A stretch of DNA of 64,000 nucleotides from Ignavibacterium sp. (GCA_032027145.1 JAVSMP010000001.1:1330903-1394902); one strand, 5' to 3'; counted from the first letter of the stretch, positions 53,724-61,821 are shown. The notes: generated by a model not told the origin, from the letters alone. Made by a program: numbers and translations.

Positions 53724-53965
53724 GAATTATTTATCAGGCTCTTAAACGCCCTTCCCCCTTTGTAGGATTTAATTTGCTTTTCTCTTTCAAATGCAGTTGT
53801 TCTGGACGAATAATTTTCAACATAAATTAACGACCAGGGTGCATAAGCTTTTGTTGATACAACTTTTCCTAAATTATGCTCATCAATTCTTCTTTTAAGA
53901 TTTGATGTACATCCTACATAGAATCGTTCTGGTTTTTGACTCTTTAATATATAAACAAAATACAT
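53702..53965 (-). CDS. Small GIY-YIG nuclease, unit 1 (adjacent to the tRNA)
   Basis: A single-domain GIY-YIG nuclease of 87 residues from the ATG at 53965. The core is MYFVYILKSQ, FYVGCTSNLKRRIDEHN (GIY-YIG elements with catalytic Arg) and FEREKQIKSYKGG. The frame is open further upstream, but that part is tRNA-derived and not conserved. The last codons (ERWQSG) are read from the 5' end of the tRNA-Ser gene, where the stop also lies, so gene and tRNA overlap by 22 bases. GIY-YIG proteins nick or cut DNA; this free-standing class is common and poorly characterised. Confidence 0.8.
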   Translation of the reverse strand: MYFVYILKSQKPERFYVGCTSNLKRRIDEHNLGKVVSTKAYAPWSLIYVENYSSRTTAFEREKQIKSYKGGRAFKSLINNSERWQSG

Positions 53966-54030
53966 ATTAAGACCGCCGCATTTCCCGCCTAAGGCGGGAT
54001 AAACAACCTTTACCCCGCAATTATGCGGGG
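53708..54030 (-). repeat. 323-bp tandem repeat, unit 1
   Basis: Unit from the tRNA 5' end (ACTCTGCC on the plus strand, 53708) through the GIY-YIG gene to the hairpin before the next ACTCTGCC. It overlaps the last 16 bases of the tRNA gene on the plus strand. It holds a remodelled tRNA 5' half at 53969-54030. Confidence 0.92.
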
Positions 54031-54046
54031 ACTCTGCCATCTCTCC
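53969..54046 (-). pseudogene. Remodelled tRNA-Ser 5' half with two hairpins in the D-loop (repeated at +323 and +646)
   Basis: On the minus strand this reads tRNA-Ser nucleotides 1-16, a CCCCGCA/TGCGGGG hairpin, GGTTG, a TCCCGCC/GGCGGGA hairpin, then AATGCGGCGGTCTT, and stops matching the tRNA after T34 of the anticodon. The two inserts are 22 and 21 bases (54009-54030 and 53983-54003) and are flanked by TAAA/TTTA around GGTTG. Apart from these inserts the match to the tRNA gene at 53689-53723 is exact. Equivalent copies lie at 54292-54369 and 54615-54692. Confidence 0.85.
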
Positions 54047-54288
54047 GAATTATTTATCAGGCTCTTAAACGCCCTTCCCCCTTTGTAGGATTTAATTTGC
54101 TTTTCTCTTTCAAATGCAGTTGTTCTGGACGAATAATTTTCAACATAAATTAACGACCAGGGTGCATAAGCTTTTGTTGATACAACTTTTCCTAAATTAT
54201 GCTCATCAATTCTTCTTTTAAGATTTGATGTACATCCTACATAGAATCGTTCTGGTTTTTGACTCTTTAATATATAAACAAAATACAT
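54010..54288 (-). CDS. Small GIY-YIG nuclease, unit 2 (identical copy)
   Basis: Identical in DNA to unit 1 across the 323-bp repeat. It ends differently because the tRNA-derived DNA after it continues into the inserted hairpin: the tail reads ERWQSPRIIAG, giving 92 residues. The start matches unit 1 (ATG at 54288). Confidence 0.78.
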   Translation of the reverse strand: MYFVYILKSQKPERFYVGCTSNLKRRIDEHNLGKVVSTKAYAPWSLIYVENYSSRTTAFEREKQIKSYKGGRAFKSLINNSERWQSPRIIAG

Positions 54289-54353
54289 ATTAAGACCGCC
54301 GCATTTCCCGCCTAAGGCGGGATAAACAACCTTTACCCCGCAATTATGCGGGG
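54031..54353 (-). repeat. 323-bp tandem repeat, unit 2
   Basis: Reading the two stretches side by side I find no difference from unit 1. It begins with the tRNA-Ser 5' end sequence and ends with the palindrome CCCCGCA-ATTA-TGCGGGG. Confidence 0.92.
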
Positions 54354-54611
54354 ACTCTGCCATCTCTCCGAATTATTTATCAGGCTCTTAAACGCCCTTC
54401 CCCCTTTGTAGGATTTAATTTGCTTTTCTCTTTCAAATGCAGTTGTTCTGGACGAATAATTTTCAACATAAATTAACGACCAGGGTGCATAAGCTTTTGT
54501 TGATACAACTTTTCCTAAATTATGCTCATCAATTCTTCTTTTAAGATTTGATGTACATCCTACATAGAATCGTTCTGGTTTTTGACTCTTTAATATATAA
54601 ACAAAATACAT
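54333..54611 (-). CDS. Small GIY-YIG nuclease, unit 3 (identical copy)
   Basis: A third identical copy (92 residues, ATG at 54611), with the same tail as unit 2. It is the most upstream of the three on the minus strand and is preceded by a further 25-base copy of the tRNA 5' end. Perfect identity of all three copies indicates very recent amplification or an assembly effect. Confidence 0.78.
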   Translation of the reverse strand: MYFVYILKSQKPERFYVGCTSNLKRRIDEHNLGKVVSTKAYAPWSLIYVENYSSRTTAFEREKQIKSYKGGRAFKSLINNSERWQSPRIIAG

Positions 54612-54676
54612 ATTAAGACCGCCGCATTTCCCGCCTAAGGCGGGATAAACAACCTTTACCCCGCAATTATGCGGGG
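54354..54676 (-). repeat. 323-bp tandem repeat, unit 3
   Basis: Third copy without visible differences. It is followed by a partial fourth start of 25 bases (54677-54701), the same tRNA 5' end plus AATAATTC on the minus strand, then unique sequence. Confidence 0.92.
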
Positions 54677-54762
54677 ACTCTGCCATCTCTCCGAATTATT
54701 TTAAGAACAAATTTGCGTGGCAAATATAATCATACTTGCTGTTTCTGCAAACTCATTTTAGC

Positions 54763-54770
54763 TATCTTTA
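54763..54770 (+). promoter_or_regulatory. Possible Bacteroidota-type -7 element before hisN
   Basis: TATCTTTA resembles the TAnnTTTG -7 element of Bacteroidota housekeeping promoters, 25 bases before the ATG. No matching -33 TTTG is at the usual distance, so this is tentative. Confidence 0.3.
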
Positions 54771-54794
54771 CAGCATTAAAATCCTATAAATGCT

Positions 54795-55556
54795 ATGACT
54801 ACAAATGAATTAATCCCATTTCTTAGATGCCTTTCTATGGAAAGTTCAGCCATTATTAAACAGTATTTCAGAACTGATTTGGCAGTAGATAAAAAAGCTG
54901 ATGATTCTCCGGTTACAATTGCTGATAAAAAAGCTGAAGAGAAAATGCGGTTACTTATCCAAAAGGAGTTTCCTGTACATGGAATAATAGGGGAGGAGTT
55001 TGGTAATGAAAATGCTGATGCAGAATATGTTTGGATATTAGACCCGATTGATGGAACAAAAAGTTTTATATCAGGTGCTCTAAGTTTTGGAACTCTAATT
55101 GCTTTGATGCACAAAGGAGAACCTCTCATCGGTGTTATAAATCATCCGATCTTAAATGAATTTTTAATCGGTGATAATAATTCAGCCTGGCTTAATGATA
55201 ATTTAGTTCGTTTGCGGGACTGCAGTTCAATCTATGAAGCTGTACTTCTTACAACAGATCACTTTAATATTGGTGAGTATCAGGATCAAACTAAATTTGA
55301 TAAACTTGCAAGACAGGTTAAGCTTTACAGAAATTGGGGAGATTGTTACGGTTATTATCTCTTAGCAACTGGCTATGCAGATATAATGATTGATCCCATT
55401 ATGAGCGTTTGGGATTCTATGGCTGTGATACCAATTATTAAAGGCGCGGGTGGAGAAATAACAGATTATAAAGGTAATGATCCTGTAACAGGAAATAGTA
55501 TTGTCGCTTGTAATAAACTTATTCATTCGGGTGTGATAAAAATGCTTAATGATTAA
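54795..55556 (+). CDS. hisN: Inositol monophosphatase-family phosphatase, HisN-like
   Basis: The 253-residue product has all IMPase metal-site motifs: GEEFG (about 68-72), DPIDGT (D83, D86) and WDSMAVIPIIKGAGGE near the end. The stretch YRNWGDCYGYYLLATGYAD is characteristic of the HisN-type histidinol-phosphate phosphatases within this family. It would act in histidine synthesis in the cytosol; another IMPase-family substrate cannot be excluded. It ends one base before the convergent gene. Confidence 0.82.
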   Translation: MTTNELIPFLRCLSMESSAIIKQYFRTDLAVDKKADDSPVTIADKKAEEKMRLLIQKEFPVHGIIGEEFGNENADAEYVWILDPIDGTKSFISGALSFGTLIALMHKGEPLIGVINHPILNEFLIGDNNSAWLNDNLVRLRDCSSIYEAVLLTTDHFNIGEYQDQTKFDKLARQVKLYRNWGDCYGYYLLATGYADIMIDPIMSVWDSMAVIPIIKGAGGEITDYKGNDPVTGNSIVACNKLIHSGVIKMLND

Positions 55557-56318
55557 CTAATAAAAGATATAGAAAATCAGAAGTGTTAATACTGCCGAGA
55601 ATAATGTTAAATATCTTATCTTTGATTTATTGAATAATACAATTGCAGTGATAACCCATAGTGCAAAAATTAGTAGTTCTGCCGCGGAGAATAATCTATC
55701 AATTGAAGGAACATATTGATTTATAAATCCATTTTTATAAGTTAGATAGAGTGGGTTTATCAAAGCAATTAGAGTAAGAAATATTATTAAAAAGATTATG
55801 ATAAACTTTTTTGTTTTAATGTTTTTATTAAAACTTTCTAATCCTGTCCTGACTGCGAATACTAATCCGCCGTACAAAAAGAAAAATTGAAGTATGTTGA
55901 CCACAATCGGAATCTTTCCAAAGAAAGTTATTTGAACATATTTCTTGTCAGGTATGGAGATGATATTATCTTTGTAACGGAGTTCAGCATAATACTGCAG
56001 TTTAGTTTCCGGCTTTTGTTTTGGCAGAATACCTGTTAAAAGAAAATTATCTTTTAATAATTCTTTTGAAGTCCAGATAGAATCATAGTTAAGTTTATAA
56101 AAATACTTCCCGGTTAATTCTTTTAAATCAGATCTGATTGAAAAAATATAATCATCATTTTCATAGCAAACCTTTTCGAATCTGTAAGATACTTTCTTAC
56201 CTTCAATTCCAATAGTTCCTGTAATTGGATAATCAGCAGAAGTTATTTTGTTCATGTAAGAGATAATGAACACAATTACGATTGAACTGATCCAGAGTAT
56301 TAGAGATTGTTTTTTCAT
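55557..56318 (-). CDS. Membrane protein with GDYXXLXY-like extracytoplasmic region
   Basis: The 253-residue product has an N-terminal membrane helix (about 5-24), an extracytoplasmic region (about 30-130) with ELTGKYFYKLNYDSIW and KLQYYAELRYKDNIISI elements, and four more helices (about 130-253). The extracytoplasmic part resembles the GDYXXLXY family, often next to DUF2157-type membrane proteins; this is tentative. It converges with hisN. No promoter or partner is evident. Confidence 0.6.
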   Translation of the reverse strand: MKKQSLILWISSIVIVFIISYMNKITSADYPITGTIGIEGKKVSYRFEKVCYENDDYIFSIRSDLKELTGKYFYKLNYDSIWTSKELLKDNFLLTGILPKQKPETKLQYYAELRYKDNIISIPDKKYVQITFFGKIPIVVNILQFFFLYGGLVFAVRTGLESFNKNIKTKKFIIIFLIIFLTLIALINPLYLTYKNGFINQYVPSIDRLFSAAELLIFALWVITAIVLFNKSKIRYLTLFSAVLTLLIFYIFY

Positions 56319-56381
56319 TAAAGCAATAATTTCTTTTAGTAAATTTAAAAAGAATAGCTTGGTATGAAAAGTAAATAAAAA

Positions 56382-56402
56382 AGCCCCTGATAAATAGGGG
56401 CT
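56382..56402 (-). terminator. Rho-independent terminator of the PorLM-like operon
   Basis: On the minus strand AGCCCCT (56402-56396) pairs with AGGGGCT (56388-56382), followed by a T run (A tract 56376-56382 on the plus strand). It lies about 20 bases after the stop of the gene at 56424. Confidence 0.85.
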
Positions 56403-56423
56403 GAAAAAATTGTAAATTGAACC

Positions 56424-57596
56424 TCAGAAAGAGGTGCCAATTTTAAATCGAATGTTTACAAATATTTTTGTGAAACCAAAATTACCAGAATCCAATCTTG
56501 AAAGACTTGCTGATGGACCTATTGAGAAAGCACTGAATCCCCATCCTTCCATTATCTTTTGAACTAAGATGTTAATGTTGTATTGAGGTTCACGATATTT
56601 ACTGCCCGGCATCCCATCAAAGCTAAAATCAAAAGTGCTTCCGGCAAGCGATGCTTCTCTTAAAGATAAACCAAAATGCCATTCATCAAGATACTGTCCG
56701 AAATAAAATCTGCCTCGGGTTGACCCAAGTATTGATACTGGATATCTAAATTCCCAATTAAGGAAGGACTGCTCGTTATCTATAATTCTTGCCTGATACT
56801 TCACAGTTGAATCAGGATTAAGAACTGTTGCTCCTTCAGATTCATCAAGGTATCTTCGCTTCCGTTCATTGCCAATTTCAGTAGTTGCCTTTAAGTAACC
56901 AAATTCGAAGAAATTGCCAAATGGAATTACATAGGTAACCTGAAATCCTTCACTTACTATCAGGTTGTTATGATTTTGGCTTTTAACAGCCTCTATCATT
57001 GCATCAATATGACTGAATATACCTGCCTTTACCCCAAGTATGTGGAAATTAACTTCCATCATATTTGTTTCAAGAGCTCCTGAATATGGAGTTCCGATAC
57101 CAAGCGATAAACCCACATCCTGTTTTAATGATAATCCTAATCTTTCACCGCCCTGCAACTGAAAGAATGGATTTACATATCCCATTGTAGGAGAGATCTG
57201 AAGTTTTGTCGGTGGCTGTGCAACTTTGTTAATCCTGATTTTTTGAAATACCCTTGTAAATACACTTCCGTAATTAATATCCTCTTCAAGGTTTAATTTG
57301 AAAGGATAAGTTATTACTCTTGCTCTTAATTCAGGTGGGATAGCAAGAAAAGGATATAATGCGCTTTTAATTGAAATAGTTTGATTATTAGCATCTCTCA
57401 GATCGACTACTATTTCTGCCTTGGGATCAGGAGGATCAATAAAGAGAGCATCCTGAATTTTTATAAACAAGCTGTCGTCAAGTGGCTCCATTTGGTAATA
57501 TCGGATTTGCTCTTCTTCTTCCTGGGCAAAAACAGAACTTAATCCTGTAATAAATACAGTAGTTAAGAATACTAGAAGTAATTTAGATGCGTTCAT
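56424..57596 (-). CDS. Outer-membrane-type protein, third gene of the PorLM-like operon
   Basis: The 390-residue product has a signal peptide (LLLVFLTTVFITGLSSVFAQ), an N-terminal region of about 130 residues with LDDSLFIKIQDALFIDPPDP, and a C-terminal part of alternating amphipathic strands ending in FVNIRFKIGTSF with terminal Phe, as in outer-membrane beta-barrels. I do not recognise a named family. It follows the PorM-like gene by 23 bases in one operon and is the likely outer-membrane partner of that pair, which is inference. Confidence 0.65.
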   Translation of the reverse strand: MNASKLLLVFLTTVFITGLSSVFAQEEEEQIRYYQMEPLDDSLFIKIQDALFIDPPDPKAEIVVDLRDANNQTISIKSALYPFLAIPPELRARVITYPFKLNLEEDINYGSVFTRVFQKIRINKVAQPPTKLQISPTMGYVNPFFQLQGGERLGLSLKQDVGLSLGIGTPYSGALETNMMEVNFHILGVKAGIFSHIDAMIEAVKSQNHNNLIVSEGFQVTYVIPFGNFFEFGYLKATTEIGNERKRRYLDESEGATVLNPDSTVKYQARIIDNEQSFLNWEFRYPVSILGSTRGRFYFGQYLDEWHFGLSLREASLAGSTFDFSFDGMPGSKYREPQYNINILVQKIMEGWGFSAFSIGPSASLSRLDSGNFGFTKIFVNIRFKIGTSF

Positions 57597-57619
57597 TTTT
57601 ATTTGTATACCATAAATAA

Positions 57620-58567
57620 TTAATTAGAAAACTCTGTAAAGAAGAATGAATCTCCTACTTGAATTTTGTCTTTTGATATTTCGTCAAAAACATTAAAGAA
57701 AAAGTTAACTTTATATCTGCCATCAGCTTCGCGTAAACCGCCGTTTTTATCAAGCCAGGAATCAAAAGCATTTTCGGTATTAGCAATTTTTAGCGAAACA
57801 TTATAAATCAGATTTCCATTGCTATCTTTTATTGGGCCTGTAACAGATATTGGTCCTGTATATGTAACTTTAAGCTGATCAGGTCTTTGATCTATTATTG
57901 TAACTTTAAATACTGTTATTCTTTGAAGTTCTTTTACATATATATTAGCAGCGTTCATTTTCGTTGTAACTCTTTCAATTTTCACTTCAGGCGGTTTGTT
58001 TGGCAGAACTTTTATTCTTTCTTCCTGCGATCCGAATTTCAACACCACTTCAGTTTGATCAGTCAAATCAAATCGTTTTTCCTGTCCAGCAGGAACTGTT
58101 ACAATTGGTGTATTTAAGTTTTTAGGATCATAAATGCTTGCCGGAACTGTTCCGGTGTTGCGTGCAATATTCCAGGTGTATTGTATAAATGTTTGCTTTA
58201 CAGATATTGGAGACTGAAGAAGAGTTTGCTCTTCAACCTTCTCTTCTTTCTTTTGATCTGGCGGCAGCGGTGGAACATAATCTTTTAACACTTCAAGTTT
58301 TTTGTTTAATACAGCTAATTGTTCGCGCATTTGTTCATTTTCTACAACAACATTAGGATCAATTTTGATAGAAAAATCTATTCCAAGTGCATAAAGAGAA
58401 TCCAATACTGAAATAAGAGAATCTCTAACAGATTTGCTTACAGTTTCTTCTTCTAATGCAACTCTCCGCAAATCAAGATCAGCCCCTTTTAAAGCAAGTA
58501 CAGTAATTACGAATATGTATAACACCTGATAGATAACAAATTTACTATCTCTGTTTTTATTTAACAT
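57620..58567 (-). CDS. PorM/GldM-like single-pass periplasmic protein
   Basis: The 315-residue product has one membrane helix at about 10-28 (KFVIYQVLYIFVITVLALKG) right after a short cytoplasmic start, a helical periplasmic segment (about 30-95), a Pro-rich linker (YVPPLPPDQKK) and beta-rich domains to the end. This layout is that of PorM/GldM, the rotor-shaft component of the T9SS and gliding motor, but it is shorter (GldM about 500) and divergent. It lies downstream of the PorL-like gene, the same order as porL-porM. Weak sequence similarity only. Confidence 0.55.
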   Translation of the reverse strand: MLNKNRDSKFVIYQVLYIFVITVLALKGADLDLRRVALEEETVSKSVRDSLISVLDSLYALGIDFSIKIDPNVVVENEQMREQLAVLNKKLEVLKDYVPPLPPDQKKEEKVEEQTLLQSPISVKQTFIQYTWNIARNTGTVPASIYDPKNLNTPIVTVPAGQEKRFDLTDQTEVVLKFGSQEERIKVLPNKPPEVKIERVTTKMNAANIYVKELQRITVFKVTIIDQRPDQLKVTYTGPISVTGPIKDSNGNLIYNVSLKIANTENAFDSWLDKNGGLREADGRYKVNFFFNVFDEISKDKIQVGDSFFFTEFSN

Positions 58568-58579
58568 TTTTTTTCTTCT

Positions 58580-59566
58580 TTATTTCTTTACAACTATTGC
58601 TTCTAAATGTTTTAAACTGGCAAGAGTTTTTTCATCACTCAATGAATGAGAAGCCTGATTTATTGAATTTGCCAGGGTATTTAGTTCTGAAATTTTTTGA
58701 GAACTTATGCCTTCATATTGATTAATTTTATCAGCTAGTGCACCAATCGCGTTGAAATTGACTTTCATTATTTCACTTAGTTTTGCAGACTGCTCAACAA
58801 GCATCTTGAACTTTTCAACCTCTGCTAATGACAGATCAGTTCCAGAGCCAAAACCGGTGCCGGGCTGATTTAACTGCTTAAGCAGATTTTTGGAATTTTC
58901 AACCTGAATTCTTGAAAAATATTTTTCTTTGATATCAGAAACGTGATTAACTATTGTCTGAAACTCTACTCCAAGCTGGTCAAGAACAGGTTCAAACAGT
59001 TTACCAAGAGCTAATACTATTAGTGCCTTTATTTCAAAAGGTACTGATAAACCTAAAAATACTTCTTCACCAAGTTTAATGCTTATTAACAAAATAGCCG
59101 CACCTATCAAAGGTAATGCAGTTGCAATACTATCGATAATACTTGTATAAGAGTTAACTATTCTGTCAATTGTACCACTGGCAGGGGTTCTGATAATTTC
59201 AAGTTTAAGTTTATTGTAAGCAAAAAAAGCTAATAACACAAATAGCGAATATGAAACAAGAGGAAGCCACCAGAATCTAAAAGGTTCTACATCACCTGTT
59301 ACAGGCTGCCAACTTGGAAATAATGCTTTTGCAATATCTATAGTTATGTTTCCTAATATTGGTACTTCTGAAAGGTCGAGATAAAACGAGATGATTAGAG
59401 CTATTACTGAAATAATAGCTGGTTTAATCATAACTGTAAGTTTAATTTTTCTTACAGCTGATTTTGTATATTCTTCTAATTCCAGTTCCAGTTCGTTATT
59501 TGCTATATCCGGATTCAGAAGATTTTTTGTTATGTTTTCTTTTGGTTTTGTTGGTGAATTTGACAT
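58580..59566 (-). CDS. PorL/GldL-like multi-pass membrane protein with coiled tail
   Basis: From the ATG at 59566 (GAGGAG four bases upstream) the product is 328 residues; a TTG at 59578 is the other option. Four membrane segments are likely (about 46-66, 100-118, 147-167, 178-196), followed by a cytoplasmic coiled tail (about 240-328). PorL/GldL has two helices and a similar tail; four helices recall MotA/TolQ-type stator proteins. Being paired with a PorM-like protein, it may be a divergent energising subunit. Function is inferred from order and topology. Confidence 0.5.
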   Translation of the reverse strand: MSNSPTKPKENITKNLLNPDIANNELELELEEYTKSAVRKIKLTVMIKPAIISVIALIISFYLDLSEVPILGNITIDIAKALFPSWQPVTGDVEPFRFWWLPLVSYSLFVLLAFFAYNKLKLEIIRTPASGTIDRIVNSYTSIIDSIATALPLIGAAILLISIKLGEEVFLGLSVPFEIKALIVLALGKLFEPVLDQLGVEFQTIVNHVSDIKEKYFSRIQVENSKNLLKQLNQPGTGFGSGTDLSLAEVEKFKMLVEQSAKLSEIMKVNFNAIGALADKINQYEGISSQKISELNTLANSINQASHSLSDEKTLASLKHLEAIVVKK

Positions 59567-59991
59567 CAGTCTCCTCAATTATTTCAATTAATAAACTTTT
59601 ATAACAATTATCATGTAAATAAATAACCAAAATTGTATCCTATATTGGCAATTATCATACCAGTTAAATAAATTTAACTTCCGGATACAATATTACTAAC
59701 ACTAAGAGCTTTGTTCGTTATATAATGAAAACATTTATTTTACTGCAAATACTAAAATTTTACTTTACCCGATTATATCTCAATTATAAAAATATTTAAT
59801 TCATTTATAATTTTTTATACTTCCTCAAAAAAAAATTAAAAAAAAAAAGAACAACATTGAGCATTAGGTTAAAAATTCTTTACAGGTATGTAATAATTAC
59901 CTTTGTAAATGACTAACATTTTAGGTAAAGAGTATGGTACAACAATTTTTTTTATCTTCGCATAAGTGAATTAAATTTCCCTTATATCAAA
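59567..59991. other. AT-rich intergenic region between divergent operons
   Basis: This 425-base gap lies between the PorL-like gene and the GH13 gene and must carry both promoters. It has long A tracts near 59826-59849. A TATCTTCG at 59953-59960 resembles the Bacteroidota -7 element for the GH13 gene, but no -33 partner is seen. I see no gene, RNA or repeat. Confidence 0.6.
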
Positions 59992-61467
59992 ATGAATGTA
60001 AAATACCCAAGGTTACTAGAAATAAATTCAAGAGTTTGGATTAAAAAGTTTGGTGCAAAGGCAACCTTAGCTGATGTGCCTGACTCGCAAATAGATTTTT
60101 GGAAATCAAATGGTTTTGATTTGATATGGTTAATGGGCGTATGGACTAATAACAAAAGTGTTATTGCAGAATATTGTTTTGAACCTGAGCTAATTAAATC
60201 TTATACTGAAGCTCTAAAGGATTGGCGAAAAGAAGATGTAATCGGATCACCATATTCAATTGATAAATATGAGGTTAATAGTATTCTTGGTACAAAAGAA
60301 GATCTGCTCAATTTTAAAAAGCGATTGAACGAAGCAGGAATATTATTAATACTTGATTTCATATCTAATCACTTTAGTGCTAAATCATCTTTGATCTGGA
60401 CGAATAAAGAAATATTTCTTCCTGCTGATGAGCACATCTTTAAAAATGATCCATATACTTTTTATCCATCGCCAGCAAATGATAATGAATATCTTGCTCA
60501 CGGAAGAGATCCCTTATTCCCTCCCTGGAAAGATACAGCTCAAATTAATTTTTATGAACCTGAAGCAAGAAAGTTTCTTGCAAACATTCTTTTGGAGCTT
60601 ACAGAACTATGTGATGGTGTAAGATGTGATATGGCGATGCTTCCGCTTAATAATATTTTTTACAATACCTGGATCGGTGTTTTAAAAAAGTATGGATATG
60701 AAAAACCAGAAAAAGAATTTTGGGAAGAAGCAATTGCTCAAGTAAAAGCTAAACGAGTTGATTTTCTCTTTATTGCGGAAACTTACTGGGATCTTGAGTG
60801 GCAGCTTCAAAAGCTTGGATTTGATTTTACTTATGATAAGAAGTTAACAGATAGGCTTGTTGGAGGTAATGTACAATCAATTCATAATCATTTACAGGCA
60901 GAAGAAGATTATCAGAATAAATCAGTCAGATTTTTGGAAAATCATGATGAAGAGCGAGCAGTTGTAAAATTAGGAAGAGAAAGATCACTTGCTGCTGCGG
61001 TTATAGCTGGCACTATTCCCGGGATTGCTTTATATTTTGATGGACAGTGTGATGGTAAAAAGATTAAGTTGCCTGTTCAGCTTGGCAGAGAACCTGAAGA
61101 AAAACAAGATGAAAAAATCAAAGAGTTTTACAGAAAACTTTTTAACATTACTAAGGAAGAAATATTTAAAAACGGAAAGTGGAAATTTTTGGATACAAAC
61201 CCGGTAGCACAATCCGATTTTACTAATGAAAATTTACTTGCATGGGAGTGGCGATTAGATGATGATTTAAGAATCGTTGTTGTAAACTATGATAGTATTA
61301 CTTCGAGATGCAGGTTAAAGTTTGATATTCCTGCAAAGCAGGATGAGATTGTGTTAAAAGACCTGATTAATAACAATACATACAAACGATCTCTAAAAGA
61401 AATATCTGAAAAAGGTTTATTTGTTGAGTTGAAGTCTTTTCACAGTCATATTTTTCAGATAATTTAG
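59992..61467 (+). CDS. GH13 alpha-amylase-family enzyme, cytoplasmic
   Basis: The 491-residue product has the four GH13 regions: LILDFISNH, GVRCDMAM (nucleophile D213), FIAETYWD (acid/base E263) and FLENHDEER (D319). No signal peptide is seen, so it acts inside the cell on alpha-glucans or glucosides, possibly on storage glycogen. The N-terminus starts directly in the barrel (EINSRVWIKKFG). Subfamily and substrate cannot be assigned from sequence by eye. Confidence 0.85.
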   Translation: MNVKYPRLLEINSRVWIKKFGAKATLADVPDSQIDFWKSNGFDLIWLMGVWTNNKSVIAEYCFEPELIKSYTEALKDWRKEDVIGSPYSIDKYEVNSILGTKEDLLNFKKRLNEAGILLILDFISNHFSAKSSLIWTNKEIFLPADEHIFKNDPYTFYPSPANDNEYLAHGRDPLFPPWKDTAQINFYEPEARKFLANILLELTELCDGVRCDMAMLPLNNIFYNTWIGVLKKYGYEKPEKEFWEEAIAQVKAKRVDFLFIAETYWDLEWQLQKLGFDFTYDKKLTDRLVGGNVQSIHNHLQAEEDYQNKSVRFLENHDEERAVVKLGRERSLAAAVIAGTIPGIALYFDGQCDGKKIKLPVQLGREPEEKQDEKIKEFYRKLFNITKEEIFKNGKWKFLDTNPVAQSDFTNENLLAWEWRLDDDLRIVVVNYDSITSRCRLKFDIPAKQDEIVLKDLINNNTYKRSLKEISEKGLFVELKSFHSHIFQII

Positions 61468-61582
61468 AATTAGCTAAGAATACCTGGAATAAATTTCTGC
61501 CTGAAAAATCTTTTTCTTTTTATAAATCAATAATTAAGTTAGTGCAACCAAAAACATAAATTGACATCTTACTGGATAGAAT

Positions 61583-61807
61583 ATGGCAAAAAAAACAAGT
61601 AACTCTAACAGAGAGCGAAAAACCGGAAAAAAAGCTGTTGAAAAAAAACCGCTTGTTGATCCTAAAACTAAAAATTTAATCTGGACCGTTATAACAATAA
61701 TTGTTTTGTTAATATTTTTTATTGTAAACAATACAAGAAATGAACCGGAGGAAGGACCGTATCCTCCTGATTATAATCCTCAACAATTAAATAATTCTGA
61801 AAATTAG
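61583..61807 (+). CDS. Small basic single-pass membrane protein
   Basis: A 74-residue product with a Lys/Arg-rich N-terminus (about 1-30), one membrane helix (about 32-52) and a Pro/Asn-rich tail. I recognise no family. It precedes the thioredoxin-like gene by 14 bases and is probably co-transcribed. Confidence 0.6.
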   Translation: MAKKTSNSNRERKTGKKAVEKKPLVDPKTKNLIWTVITIIVLLIFFIVNNTRNEPEEGPYPPDYNPQQLNNSEN

Positions 61808-61821
61808 ATAAAGGACAAACT

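Noticed and set aside
53702-54040. Longer GIY-YIG protein starting in tRNA-derived sequence (MAESPHN...)
   Set aside because: The first 25 codons come from the tRNA half and hairpins, and the conserved nuclease fold begins at the internal Met (MYFVYILKS).
53637-54701. Group I intron interrupting tRNA-Ser
   Set aside because: The break at T34/G35 fits, but after each unit the sequence returns to tRNA position 1, not to position 35. No 3' exon follows the nuclease in any unit, and no intron core was recognised. The functional tRNA is intact at the end of the array.
53708-54701. CRISPR array from direct repeats
   Set aside because: The repeat unit is 323 bp, contains a gene and has no variable spacers.
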